This document shows positions 24,587-33,017 of a stretch of DNA of 64,000 nt, one piece after another (position 1 is the stretch's first letter; every line of letters starts with the position of its first letter). The notes under the pieces are model-generated. The model searched no databases and had not been told where the DNA came from. It saw only the letters and a list, made by a program, of their open reading frames with translations. Source of the stretch: Nonomuraea sp. SBT364. GTDB taxonomy: Bacteria; Actinomycetota; Actinomycetes; Streptosporangiales; Streptosporangiaceae. Both the position numbers and the translations under genes were made by a program. The DNA is taken from the NCBI RefSeq assembly GCF_001083785.1, contig NZ_LAVL01000006.1, positions 62,001 through 126,000 of the forward strand, given 5' to 3'.

Positions 24587-26613
24587 GCGGGGGCCTTCGC
24601 CGGGGCCGGTGAGGTGGTCGCCGTGGCCGGGCGTGGCGCGAGGCGGACCACCGCCCACAGCACCCACACGATCGCGAACAGCACGCGCAGCCAGGCCGGG
24701 CTGACCGGCAGCCACGGGATCAGCAGCAGCGACTTGTCCACCGCGTCGAGCAGCGTCAGCACGCCGAACACGACGGTGGCGCCGCCGAAGAAGCGGTACG
24801 GGCGCCGCAACGCCAGCCCGATGCCGGTCAGCCCCGCGCCCGTCAGCAGCAGCGCCGAGGCGGGCAGCAGCGTGTGGTCTGCGGCGGCGCCGGCGACGTC
24901 CAGCGCCAGCCCCGCCAGCGCGAGCACCGCCGACACCGCTCCGAGCCTGCCGCCGCCGCGCAGCCGCCGCCACCACAGCAGGCCCACGAGCAGCCCGAGC
25001 AGCACCGACGTGCCGAGCGTCACCTGCACCTCGACCCTGGCCAGGCCGGCGGCGCCGAACCAGTCGCAACCGGCGGGCAGCCGCCGCTCGGTCACGCTGT
25101 ACTCGGCGCACACCAGCGAGTGCGCGAGCTTGACCGGCTCGCCGAGCACCCGGTGCGAGCCGGGGCCGGCCAGTTCGCCGGGTTTGCCGCCACAGCCGGG
25201 CACCACGTACGGGCTGGTCGGAGCCTGGGTGTCCCAGCAGTTGCGGCTGCCCTGGCCGTCCCAGATGACGTCGGTGGCGTTGGGCCGGGCCGAGCCGTCC
25301 GGCGCGACGCCCAGCCGGTTGTGGCCGTAGAAGTTGTCGTGCGAGGTGTCGGCCTGCTTGCCCAGCGCCTCCTCGCCGCGCAGGAACGCCGGGGCCCACA
25401 GCAGCATGAACGCGGTCCGGTCGTGCCCGTAGACCCAGTTGTCGCGGTAGACGTTGTGGTTGCCGCCGGCGGTCAGGATGCCGGTGCCAGGCGCGACGCC
25501 GATCTGCGGGCAGACCACGCCGCTCTCGTAGCCGCGCTGCCCGGCGGGCTTGGCGCAGGTGCCGTCGCGGACGTGGTGGTAGTAGTTCTCGTTGTTGTCG
25601 TGGATCTTGTTGTTCTCGAACAGCGCGTGGTTCTGCGGCAGCCCGGGATGGTCGGGGAACAGGCTGTCCATCGAGGCGCCGGCCATGTTGCCGAAGAACT
25701 CGTTGTCGTGCACCCAGACCGAATTGCCCGCGGTGCCGGAGTAGCCGACCATGTTCTGATAGCTCTTGCAGCGGCGGATCTCGATCGCGTAGCGGGGCAC
25801 GTCGTGGCCTCGGCCGGCGTTGATGTCGGAGGCGCTGCCGGGGTAGATGCCGCTGTCACCGTTGCCGTACGACTCGCAGTCGGTGTAGAGGCCGTGGTCG
25901 GAGGCGAAGGTCAGGAAACCGTACTCGTCGTTCCACCGGGTGAGCATGCGGTCGATGACGAACCCGTCGGTGGCCAGGATGTACAGCGAGTTGAACGTGG
26001 TGCGCTGGGCGGTGAAGTTGCGGAAGTAGACGCCGTCGGTCATGTCGGCGCGGATCGCGTTCAGCTTCCTGTACTGCGCGTCCACGATCACGTCGTGCGG
26101 GGTCGCGCCGGTGCCCTCGATCTGCAGGTCCTCGATGCCGAGGATGGCGACCAGGTTCTGGTTGTGCGGGCACTGCTTCTGCTGCTCGAAGGAGAGGATC
26201 TGGTAGCCGAACGACGAGCGGCGGGCCTCCAGGTTGGCGCACGCCCCGGTGGGCTCGGGCAGGCTGGGCTCCTCCTGGTAGAGGCCGGGGAGGATCTTGA
26301 TGCGGTAGCCGGGGCCCTTGACCTGGTCGACCGCCTCCTGGAGGTGGCGGAAGCCGTCCTTCCGGCAGCGTTCGAACAGGGTCAGGTTCTGTTCCTTGAG
26401 CGGTGCCGGGAAGGTGGCGACGCGGCGCTCGAAGTCGGCCCGGTCGGTCTTGCAGACCAGCAGTTCGGGGCCGGAGGTCCGGTAGACCGGCACGCTGCCC
26501 GAGCCGTCGGGGAACGTGACCGGCCGCTCCTCATGGGCGAGCGCCGGGGCGGCCTGGGCCAGGCATAACCCGGCGAGGAGGGCGGCGATCGACAACTTCC
26601 GCAGCATCGGCAT
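24583..26613 (-). CDS. Secreted right-handed beta-helix protein with C-terminal membrane helices
   Basis: This is a 676-aa protein with a signal peptide (LSIAALLAGLCLAQAAPALAHEER). Residues about 90-480 form parallel beta-helix repeats like those of NosD or pectate-lyase folds (GVYFRNFTAQRT, GFVIDRMLTRWNDEYGFLT, GLYTDCESYGNGDSGIY, VWVHDNEFFGN, NHALFENNKIHDNNE). At least eight cysteines are present. From about residue 530 come five or six hydrophobic helices, so the helix domain is displayed outside on a membrane base. The ATG at 26613 lacks a ribosome site. The gene begins 27 bases after the WYL regulator stop and is coupled to the lipoprotein gene by ATGA overlap. Confidence 0.78.
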   Translation of the reverse strand: MPMLRKLSIAALLAGLCLAQAAPALAHEERPVTFPDGSGSVPVYRTSGPELLVCKTDRADFERRVATFPAPLKEQNLTLFERCRKDGFRHLQEAVDQVKGPGYRIKILPGLYQEEPSLPEPTGACANLEARRSSFGYQILSFEQQKQCPHNQNLVAILGIEDLQIEGTGATPHDVIVDAQYRKLNAIRADMTDGVYFRNFTAQRTTFNSLYILATDGFVIDRMLTRWNDEYGFLTFASDHGLYTDCESYGNGDSGIYPGSASDINAGRGHDVPRYAIEIRRCKSYQNMVGYSGTAGNSVWVHDNEFFGNMAGASMDSLFPDHPGLPQNHALFENNKIHDNNENYYHHVRDGTCAKPAGQRGYESGVVCPQIGVAPGTGILTAGGNHNVYRDNWVYGHDRTAFMLLWAPAFLRGEEALGKQADTSHDNFYGHNRLGVAPDGSARPNATDVIWDGQGSRNCWDTQAPTSPYVVPGCGGKPGELAGPGSHRVLGEPVKLAHSLVCAEYSVTERRLPAGCDWFGAAGLARVEVQVTLGTSVLLGLLVGLLWWRRLRGGGRLGAVSAVLALAGLALDVAGAAADHTLLPASALLLTGAGLTGIGLALRRPYRFFGGATVVFGVLTLLDAVDKSLLLIPWLPVSPAWLRVLFAIVWVLWAVVRLAPRPATATTSPAPAKAPA

Positions 26614-26640
26614 ACGGCAAAACTAGAGCCAAGCTCATGT

Positions 26641-27618
26641 TCAGTCCACGCCCGGCGATGAATCGATACGGATGTCCGCTTCGTACCGGTGGACCAGCTC
26701 CCGGCCGATCCTCGCGAGCTCGGCGCGCACCGACTCCGGCTCCACCACCTCGATCATGGCACCCCAACCGGCCAGTTGCTCGGCGATCGAGCGCGGCATG
26801 TGCGCCGCGACGCGGACCCGGAGCCGCCCGCCGTCCTCCTGCGCGACGATCTCGCAGTGCCTGCCGAAGTGACCGCGCAGCACGGGGAAGAACCGGGCGT
26901 CGATCAGCACCACGGCCTGGACGAGCGAGCGCCGCTGCTCCATCTCCGCCGCGACACGGGCCCACTCCGCCTGCAGGTCGAAGTCGTCGGGCCGGTGCGC
27001 GGGCAGGTCGGTGACCTCCGCCCCGGCGACGCGATCGACGCGGAACGTCCGCCGCCCCGCCGCCGTGCCGGCGATGAGGTACCAGATCCCGTCCTTGTCG
27101 ACCAGGCCCAGCGGGTCCACGAGCCGTTCCGCCGCCTCCCCGCTCCTGCCCGGGTACGCCAGCCGGACCTTGAGCCTGCGCACGACGGCGGTCTGCAGCG
27201 ACGCGACGAGCGCGGGCTGCTCCCGGTCGCGCTCGCCCCAGCCCGCCGGGTCGGACACGACGGCCCTGGCGGCGGCCTCGGCGTCGGCGCGGAACGTGGC
27301 GGGCAGCGCGCGCACGAGCTTGCGCAGGGCGGAGGCGAGCTCGGGCGCGGCCGAGCCGGCCGGGCCCAGGAGCAGGAAGAGGGCGCGGGACTCGGCGGCG
27401 TTCAGCCCGCTCAGATCGGTCCTGGCGCCGCCGACGAGCGACCAGCCGCCACCGCGCCCCGGTTGCGGGTAGACGGGGATCCCCGCCGTGGACAGGGCCT
27501 CCAGGTCACGGCGGGCGGTCGCGACGGAGATCTCCAGCTCCTCGGCCAGCTCGGAGGCGGTCACCCGGCCACGGGCCTGGAGCAGCAGGAGGGCGGCAAC
27601 GAGACGGTCAGCGCGCAT
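26641..27618 (-). CDS. YafY-type regulator: DeoR-like HTH plus WYL domain
   Basis: This is a 325-aa regulator. The N-terminal winged helix reads RADRLVAALLLLQARGRVTASELAEELEISVATARRDLEALSTAGIPVYP. A WYL domain follows at about residues 145-220 (VDPLGLVDKDGIWYLIAG, with TFRVDRV after it), a ligand-sensing SH3-like fold, and then the WCX tail. The ATG at 27618 gives the standard N-terminus. It is divergent from a glyoxalase-fold gene, and the gap holds a perfect 25-bp palindrome (27637-27661), the likely operator for both. The beta-helix gene follows 27 bases downstream on the same strand and may be partly co-transcribed. Confidence 0.92.
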   Translation of the reverse strand: MRADRLVAALLLLQARGRVTASELAEELEISVATARRDLEALSTAGIPVYPQPGRGGGWSLVGGARTDLSGLNAAESRALFLLLGPAGSAAPELASALRKLVRALPATFRADAEAAARAVVSDPAGWGERDREQPALVASLQTAVVRRLKVRLAYPGRSGEAAERLVDPLGLVDKDGIWYLIAGTAAGRRTFRVDRVAGAEVTDLPAHRPDDFDLQAEWARVAAEMEQRRSLVQAVVLIDARFFPVLRGHFGRHCEIVAQEDGGRLRVRVAAHMPRSIAEQLAGWGAMIEVVEPESVRAELARIGRELVHRYEADIRIDSSPGVD

Positions 27619-27636
27619 GCCCACATTGTGGCAAAT

Positions 27637-27661
27637 AAAGTGCTCAGTCGATGAGCACTTT
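27637..27661. promoter_or_regulatory. Perfect palindromic operator between WYL regulator and VOC gene
   Basis: AAAGTGCTCA (27637-27646) and TGAGCACTTT (27652-27661) are exact 10-bp inverted arms around GTCGA. A second small palindrome, CCACA-T-TGTGG (27621-27631), lies next to it. It lies between the divergent starts at 27618 and 27703 and is the obvious binding site for the WYL regulator. Confidence 0.7.
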
Positions 27662-27702
27662 GACGGCGAGAATGGAGACACAACCAGCGAGAGGAACCGG
27701 AC

Positions 27703-28167
27703 ATGCTGCGAGGACTCACCACCGTCACCTTCTACTCCCCCGACTTCGAGGCGACCAAGGGCTGGTACACCGAGCTGTTCGGGATCCCGCCGTACATGGA
27801 CACGCCGGGATACCTGGAGTGGCGCATCGGCGACTACCTGCACGAGTTCGGCGTCGTCAACAGCGCCTACGCCGGGAGCGAGCTGGCCAGGACCCCGTCC
27901 CCGGACACCATCGGACGACCGGCGGGCGCGGTGGTCCACTGGCACGTCGACGACGTGCCGGCGGCCCTGGAGCGGCTCGTGGCGATGGGCGCGAAGGAGC
28001 ACGACGCGCCGTGCGACCGCGGCGACGGCTTCATCACCGCGACCGTGATCGACCCGTGGGGCAACATCCTGGGCCTGATGTACAACCCGCACTACCTGGA
28101 GGTGCTCGCCTCCCTGAAGGGCGGGCACGGCGAACGAGGTCCGATGAGCAAAGGACGCCGTGGTTGA
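27703..28167 (+). CDS. VOC/glyoxalase-fold protein
   Basis: This is a 154-aa vicinal-oxygen-chelate fold protein with two beta-alpha-beta modules: LTTVTFYSPDFEATKGWYTELFGI and VVHWHVDDVPAALERLVAMGA, ending ATVIDPWGNILGLMYNPHY. Candidate metal ligands (His in HWHVDD, a late Glu/Asp) are present. Such proteins act as lyases, isomerases or drug-binding proteins; the substrate is unknown. The ribosome site is GAGAGGAAC. It is divergent from, and probably repressed by, the WYL regulator, a very common pairing in actinomycetes. Confidence 0.88.
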   Translation: MLRGLTTVTFYSPDFEATKGWYTELFGIPPYMDTPGYLEWRIGDYLHEFGVVNSAYAGSELARTPSPDTIGRPAGAVVHWHVDDVPAALERLVAMGAKEHDAPCDRGDGFITATVIDPWGNILGLMYNPHYLEVLASLKGGHGERGPMSKGRRG

Positions 28168-28217
28168 GCAGCCGGACGCGCGCGGCGGCCGGGCCGGGCG
28201 GCCGGGGTCCGCGCGCC

Positions 28218-28517
28218 TCAGGTGTCGCGCGCCTCCTTCATCACCAGGTCGAGCAGGCCGGGGAAGCGGGTGTCGAGGTCGTCGCGGCGCAGCGTGATGA
28301 ACAGCTTGCGCCCCTCCGGCCGCTGGCAGATCACGCCCGCTTCCCGCAGGACGCGCCAGTGCGTGGTGAGGGTGGATTTCGGCACGCCGGGCACGACCGA
28401 GCCGCAGAAGCGCTCCTCCCCCGACGCCAGCGCCCGGACGATCTTCGCGCGGACCGGGTGCCCGAGCGCCGCGAGCACGTCCAGCAGGTCGATCTGGTCA
28501 CGTGACGGGTGCAGCAT
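28218..28517 (-). CDS. ArsR family winged-helix regulator
   Basis: This 99-aa protein reads DLLDVLAALGHPVRAKIVRALASGEERF, then VPKSTLTTHWRVLREAGVICQRPEGRKLFITLRRDDLDTRFPGLLDLV. It is a typical ArsR-fold repressor without the CVC metal-binding motif, so it probably senses an organic ligand. I chose the ATG at 28517; upstream codons do not belong to the fold. It is divergent from an FAD monooxygenase gene, and three TGTACG repeats lie between them. Confidence 0.9.
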   Translation of the reverse strand: MLHPSRDQIDLLDVLAALGHPVRAKIVRALASGEERFCGSVVPGVPKSTLTTHWRVLREAGVICQRPEGRKLFITLRRDDLDTRFPGLLDLVMKEARDT

Positions 28518-28525
28518 GCCCTGAT

Positions 28526-28593
28526 TGTACGCATGTCCCGAACAGTTGGTTTGACGATCCGCCCACCTTTGTACGACCATCTCGAACTGTACG
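28526..28593. promoter_or_regulatory. Repeated TGTACG motifs between ArsR and monooxygenase genes
   Basis: TGTACG occurs at 28526, 28570 and 28588, the last two in related contexts (TTTGTACGACC and ACTGTACGAAA) 18 bases apart. They are candidate ArsR operator half-sites or promoter parts. The repeats are short, so this is tentative. Confidence 0.3.
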
Positions 28594-28630
28594 AAATTCC
28601 CGGACAGTCGTAGAGAGCGGGTGGGCCGTG

Positions 28631-30058
28631 ATGGAGGACGTCGCGATCGTGGGCGGCGGGCCGGTGGGCATGCTGCTGGCCGCCGAGCTGGGGCTGCAGG
28701 GCGTGCGCCCGCTCGTGCTCGAACGGCTGCCGGTGCCCTCCGGCGAGTCCAAGGCGGGCACCCTGCACGCCCGCACCGCGCAGAGCCTGGACAGGCGCGG
28801 ACTGCTCGACGCGGTCGGGCGGGTGAGCACGGGGAGCGTGCGCTTCCACTTCTCCGGGATGTTCGGCCTCGACCTCGGCGCGGTGGCGGAGGACGGCGTG
28901 AGCATCGTCGGCAGCCCGCAGGCGTGGGCCGAGCGGGTCTTCGCCCGCCGCGCGACCGCGCTGGGCGCGCGGATCGAACGCGGGCAGGAGGTCACCGGGC
29001 TGGTCCGGCACGACGACCACGTGGTGCTGTCCGTCGGCGGGCAGGAGGTGGCGGCGCGCTACGTGGTGGGCGCCGACGGGGCGCGCAGCGCGGTGCGCCG
29101 CGCCGCCGGGATCCCGTTCACCGGCACGGCCGCGCGGGTGGCGGCGCTCATGGGCGACGTGCGGCTGCTCGACCCGTACGGGGTGCCGCCCGGCTACACG
29201 CGCACCCCGCGCGGCTGGATCATCGTCTGGCTCAACCCGGCCGGGCACAGCCGCGTCACCACCTACGACTTCCGCGCCCCGCACGCCGACCGGCAGGCCC
29301 CGGTCACGCTCGGCGAGCTGCGGGAGGCGGCCGAGCACGTTCTCGGCAGGCCGGTCCCGATGGCCGACCCGGGAAGCCTGTCCCGGTACGGCGACGCCGC
29401 ACTGCAGGCCACGACCTACCGCGAGGGGCGGGTGCTGCTGGCCGGCGACGCCGCGCACGTGCACTTCCCGTGGGGCGGCCAGGGGCTGAACACCGGGCTG
29501 GAGGACGCGTTCAACCTCGGCTGGAAGCTCGCCGCCCAAATACGCGGGCAGGCCCCCGCCGGGCTGCTCGACACCTACCACGCCGAGCGGCACCCGGTGG
29601 CGGCGCGCGTGCTGTGGAACGTGCGCGCCCAGACCGCGCTGGCCGATCCGGACCCGTCCGTCGACCCGCTCCGCGAGCTGTTCGCCGAGCTGATGGCCGT
29701 CGACGGGGTGAACGAGCACCTGAGCGGCATGATCAGCGGCACGCACACCGTCTACGACGTGGGCGTGCCCGGGGCCGGGCGGATGGCCGCCGACCTGACG
29801 CTCAAGACCGCCGCCGGGCCCGCCACGCTGGTGGAGCTGCTGCGGGCCGGCCGGCCGCTCCTGCTCGACCTGGCCGGCCGCGACGACCTGGTGGCCGAGA
29901 GCGCCGGCTGGTCGGACCGGGTGGACGTGGTCCGGGCCGCCGCGGACCACCCGGCCGAGGCGCTGCTGATCCGTCCCGACGGGTACGTGGCCTGGACCTC
30001 GGAGGCCGCCGGGCACCCGCTGCGCGACGCGCTCGAACGCTGGTTCGGCCCGGCGTGA
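28631..30058 (+). CDS. FAD-dependent aromatic hydroxylase (PgaE/Rox-type class A monooxygenase)
   Basis: This is a 475-aa flavoprotein monooxygenase. Visible motifs are the dinucleotide-binding VAIVGGGPVGMLLAAELGLQG, YVVGADGARSAVRRAAGI (DG motif) near residue 150, and VLLAGDAAHVHFPWGGQGLNTGLEDAFNLGWKLA (GD motif) near 275. The C-terminal thioredoxin-like domain is typical of polyketide and antibiotic hydroxylases, so the substrate may be an aromatic antibiotic or a similar compound. The gene faces an ArsR regulator, suggesting substrate-induced expression. ATG at 28631 starts MEDVAIVG; a GTG one codon earlier is possible. It ends 4 bases before the convergent sugar-ABC operon. Confidence 0.88.
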   Translation: MEDVAIVGGGPVGMLLAAELGLQGVRPLVLERLPVPSGESKAGTLHARTAQSLDRRGLLDAVGRVSTGSVRFHFSGMFGLDLGAVAEDGVSIVGSPQAWAERVFARRATALGARIERGQEVTGLVRHDDHVVLSVGGQEVAARYVVGADGARSAVRRAAGIPFTGTAARVAALMGDVRLLDPYGVPPGYTRTPRGWIIVWLNPAGHSRVTTYDFRAPHADRQAPVTLGELREAAEHVLGRPVPMADPGSLSRYGDAALQATTYREGRVLLAGDAAHVHFPWGGQGLNTGLEDAFNLGWKLAAQIRGQAPAGLLDTYHAERHPVAARVLWNVRAQTALADPDPSVDPLRELFAELMAVDGVNEHLSGMISGTHTVYDVGVPGAGRMAADLTLKTAAGPATLVELLRAGRPLLLDLAGRDDLVAESAGWSDRVDVVRAAADHPAEALLIRPDGYVAWTSEAAGHPLRDALERWFGPA

Positions 30059-30062
30059 CGGG

Positions 30063-30878
30063 TCAGCCCTTCGAGCCGGTGAACGCGATACCGGCGATGA
30101 GCTGCCGCTGCATGAACACGAACAGCGCGATCACGGGCAGCGAGGCCACGACGGAACCGGCGAACAGGATCGGGAAGTTGGTCTGGAACTGCCCGCGCAG
30201 CGAGGCGAGCCCGGCCGAGAGCGTCATCATCTCCGGATCGGTGTTGACGATCAGCGGCCAGAGCAGGCTGCTCCACGACCACATGACGGTCAGCAGCCCC
30301 AGCGCCAGCAACCCCGGCCTGACCAGCGGCAGCATGATGTGCCAGTAGATCTGCAGCGGGTTGGCGCCGTCGAGCCGCGCGGCCTCGTCCAGTTCCTTGG
30401 GCAGGGTGAGGAAGAACTGCCTGAGCAGGAACGTGCCGAACGCCCCGAACACGCCCGGCGCGATCAGCGCCTGCAGCGTGTTGAGCCAGCCGAGCCCCTG
30501 CATGATCTCGTAGCGCGGGATGATGAACAGCTCGCCGGGGACCATGAGCATGGCCAGGAAGACCATGAAGATGGCGCCCCTGCCGGGGAAGCGCAGCCGG
30601 GCGAAGGCGAAGGCGGCCATCGAGCACAGCAGCAACTGCCCCGCGGTGACGGCCACGGTGACCAGCACCGTGTTGACGAACTGCCTGGCCAGCGGCACCG
30701 AGCGGAAGACCTCCGGGAAGTTCGACCACTCCCAGGAGGGGGTGAACTTCGGCGGCACCCGCAGCGAGTCGGGCAGCGTCTGCAGCGAGACCACGACCTG
30801 CCAGACGAAGGGCGCGATCATCACCAGCGCGCCCGCCGTCAGGATCACATGGGCGGGCCAGGTCCTGGGCCTACTCAT
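30063..30878 (-). CDS. Carbohydrate ABC transporter permease, MalG-type
   Basis: This 271-aa permease has six helices. The EAA loop reads ELDEAARLDGANPLQIYWHIMLPLVRPGL near residue 165, the site that docks the ATPase. The N-terminal RTWPAHVILTAGALVMIAPFVWQ helix is typical of CUT1 transporters. It is the last gene of the amino-sugar operon and overlaps the MalF-type gene by 8 bases. No ATPase gene is in the operon; such actinomycete systems often share one MsiK-type ATPase, which is inference here. Confidence 0.93.
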   Translation of the reverse strand: MSRPRTWPAHVILTAGALVMIAPFVWQVVVSLQTLPDSLRVPPKFTPSWEWSNFPEVFRSVPLARQFVNTVLVTVAVTAGQLLLCSMAAFAFARLRFPGRGAIFMVFLAMLMVPGELFIIPRYEIMQGLGWLNTLQALIAPGVFGAFGTFLLRQFFLTLPKELDEAARLDGANPLQIYWHIMLPLVRPGLLALGLLTVMWSWSSLLWPLIVNTDPEMMTLSAGLASLRGQFQTNFPILFAGSVVASLPVIALFVFMQRQLIAGIAFTGSKG

Positions 30879-31749
30879 AGTGCACCCACCTCTTCTGCAG
30901 CCTGAACTGGACGGCGGTCAGCACGAGGATCAGCCCGAGCAGCACCACGGCGATGGCCGCGGCCAGCCCCCGCTGGTTCTGCACGAAGCCCTTCTCGAAG
31001 AAGAGGTAGACGATCGTGCGGCTGCCGTTCAACGCCGGGCTGGTCGTGTCGATCATGAGATAGACCAGGTCGAAGACCTGCAGCGCGTTGATCATGGTGA
31101 TCACGATGACGAAGAACGTGGTCGGCGTGAGCAGCGGGAGCGTGATGCGGAAGAACTGCCGCAGCCGCCCCGCGCCGTCCATCGAGGCCGCCTCGTAGTA
31201 CTGGCGCGGGATGCCCTGGAGCCCCGCCAGGAAGAGCACCGCGTTGTAGCCGACCGAGCTCCACACCCCGACGATCGCGATCGCGTAGATGGCGAAGTCG
31301 GGATCGCCCACCCAGTACGGCCCGTCGATCCCCAGCTTGCCCAGGAGGTAGTTGATCGCGCCGAAGTCGCCGTTGAACAGGTAGCGCCAGGTCAGGCCGA
31401 TCGCGGCAGGCATGGTGACGACGGGCAGGAAGTACAGCGTCCGGTAGACGCTCATGCCGCGCAGCCCAGGCACGTTCAGCAGCGCCGCCACGACGATGGC
31501 CACCGGCACGCCCGCCAGCACCAGCACCGCGTAGAGCACGGTGTTGCCGAGCGCGCCGAGCATCTCCTCGTCGCCGAGCAGGTCGGTGAAGTTGGCCGTC
31601 CCCACCCAGGTATGCCCGCCGAAGACGCCCGACTCGGTGAAGCTGAGATACAGCGTCTGGGCGATGGGCCACAGGTAGAAGACGGCCAGACCCAGCGCCA
31701 TCGGGGCGATGAGGAGATAGCCCCACACCCACTCGCGCTTGGAGAGCAT
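30871..31749 (-). CDS. Carbohydrate ABC transporter permease, MalF-type
   Basis: This 292-aa permease pairs with the MalG-type protein. The EAA-type loop is YEAASMDGAGRLRQFFRITLPLLTP near residue 185. The N-terminus carries EWVWGYLLIAPMALGLAVFYLWPI, normal for CUT1 sugar permeases. It starts 3 bases after the stop of the binding-protein gene and overlaps the next permease, so the three are a tight unit. By context the substrate is an N-acetylhexosamine-containing oligosaccharide. Confidence 0.93.
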   Translation of the reverse strand: MLSKREWVWGYLLIAPMALGLAVFYLWPIAQTLYLSFTESGVFGGHTWVGTANFTDLLGDEEMLGALGNTVLYAVLVLAGVPVAIVVAALLNVPGLRGMSVYRTLYFLPVVTMPAAIGLTWRYLFNGDFGAINYLLGKLGIDGPYWVGDPDFAIYAIAIVGVWSSVGYNAVLFLAGLQGIPRQYYEAASMDGAGRLRQFFRITLPLLTPTTFFVIVITMINALQVFDLVYLMIDTTSPALNGSRTIVYLFFEKGFVQNQRGLAAAIAVVLLGLILVLTAVQFRLQKRWVHYE

Positions 31750-31752
31750 CCG

Positions 31753-32997
31753 TTACTCCTTGGCCAGGATCTCGTTCATCTGCACCGCGATCTCCTTGGC
31801 GACGTCGGCCACCGGCCGCTTGCCCGCCCAGGCGTCGGCGAGCAGTTTCTGCTGCACGTCCTGCCACTGCGCGGTGTTCAGCGTCGCCGGGTACGGCACG
31901 CCGTGCGGCATCGAGGCCTCGTACGTCTCCTTCAGGTGGAAGGAGGGGAAGGCCTTGAACCAGCCGTCCTGGGTGCCCGGGCGGAGCGAGAGGGCGCCGC
32001 CGCCGCTGTCGCTGAGGATCTTCTGGGCCGGCTCGGAGGAGACGAACTCGGCGAACGCCGCCGACTCCGCCGGGTGCTCGCTCTTGGCCGAGACGGCGTT
32101 GGCCAGGCCGAGCAGGATGACGGCTTCCTTCGCCGGACCGGCGGGCAGCGGGGCCACGTCGATCCGCTCGCGGATCTCGGGGTTGGACCAGAAGGTGGAG
32201 GCGAACCAGACGCCGCCGTAGTACATGCCGTACTTGCCGGACTGGAAGAGCTGGATGGGGTCGGTGTCGGTGTAGACCTCGGCGACGGGCGCGACCTTGT
32301 CCTTGATCAGGTCGGTCCAGAACTCCAGGCCCTTGATGGACGCGGGATCGTCGAAGCCGCTCTTCTTGCCGTCGGGCGAGAGCACGTGGCCGCCGGCCTG
32401 GATCATCGTGGGGTAGAAGCCGCCCTGGTCCCACATGGGGGCCATGATGCCGAACTGCTTCTTGGCCGGGTCGGTCAGCTTCTTGGCGGCCGCCTTGACG
32501 TCGTCCCAGGTCCAGTCGGCGGTGGGGTAGTCGACGCCGGCCGCGTCGAAGATCTTCTTGTCGTACCAGAGCGCCGGGATGCTCACGTTGTGCGGCAGCG
32601 CGTACAGCTTGCCGTCGTAGCGGTAACCGTCGACGACCGCCTCCGGCAGGCCCTCGGCCTTGGCGTCGTCGACCGGGGCGATGATGCCGCCCTTGGCGTA
32701 CATGCGGACGTTGAGGCTGTTCATCCAGAAGACGTCGGGCGCGGCGCCGCCGGACGCGGCCGTCTGGAGCTTGGTCCAGTACTGGTCCCACGGCGTGATC
32801 TCCAGCTTGACCGTGACGTTCGGGTTGGCCTGCTGGAACGCGGCGATGATCTTCTCGGCGCTGGCCTGGTCGTTCTTGTCCCAGATCGCGTAGGTGATGG
32901 CGGCCTTGCCGTCGGCGGCGGGCTCGCTGGACGAGCCGCAGCCGGCGGCGAGGACGGCGAGGCCGAGGAGCCCGGCCAGGGGGAGGCGGAAGCGCAT
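31753..32997 (-). CDS. Sugar ABC transporter substrate-binding lipoprotein
   Basis: This is a 414-aa extracellular solute-binding protein of family 1. The signal peptide ends in the lipobox LAAGC near residue 20, so it is anchored to the outer face of the membrane. The body shows the cluster pattern AITYAIWDKNDQASAEKIIAAFQQANPNVTVKLE and DVFWMNSLNVRMYAKGG. Several Trp (ALWYDKKIF, WFASTFW) could stack on sugar rings. Placed between a GH20 gene and the permeases, it probably captures chito-oligosaccharides or N-acetylhexosaminides. Confidence 0.93.
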   Translation of the reverse strand: MRFRLPLAGLLGLAVLAAGCGSSSEPAADGKAAITYAIWDKNDQASAEKIIAAFQQANPNVTVKLEITPWDQYWTKLQTAASGGAAPDVFWMNSLNVRMYAKGGIIAPVDDAKAEGLPEAVVDGYRYDGKLYALPHNVSIPALWYDKKIFDAAGVDYPTADWTWDDVKAAAKKLTDPAKKQFGIMAPMWDQGGFYPTMIQAGGHVLSPDGKKSGFDDPASIKGLEFWTDLIKDKVAPVAEVYTDTDPIQLFQSGKYGMYYGGVWFASTFWSNPEIRERIDVAPLPAGPAKEAVILLGLANAVSAKSEHPAESAAFAEFVSSEPAQKILSDSGGGALSLRPGTQDGWFKAFPSFHLKETYEASMPHGVPYPATLNTAQWQDVQQKLLADAWAGKRPVADVAKEIAVQMNEILAKE

Positions 32998-33017
32998 GGT
33001 TTCTCCAGGTGGGGGGT

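Noticed and set aside
24583..26613. Nitrous-oxide reductase maturation protein NosD
   Set aside because: The beta-helix fold is similar, but there is no nosZ, nosF or nosY nearby and the protein has a C-terminal multi-helix membrane part.
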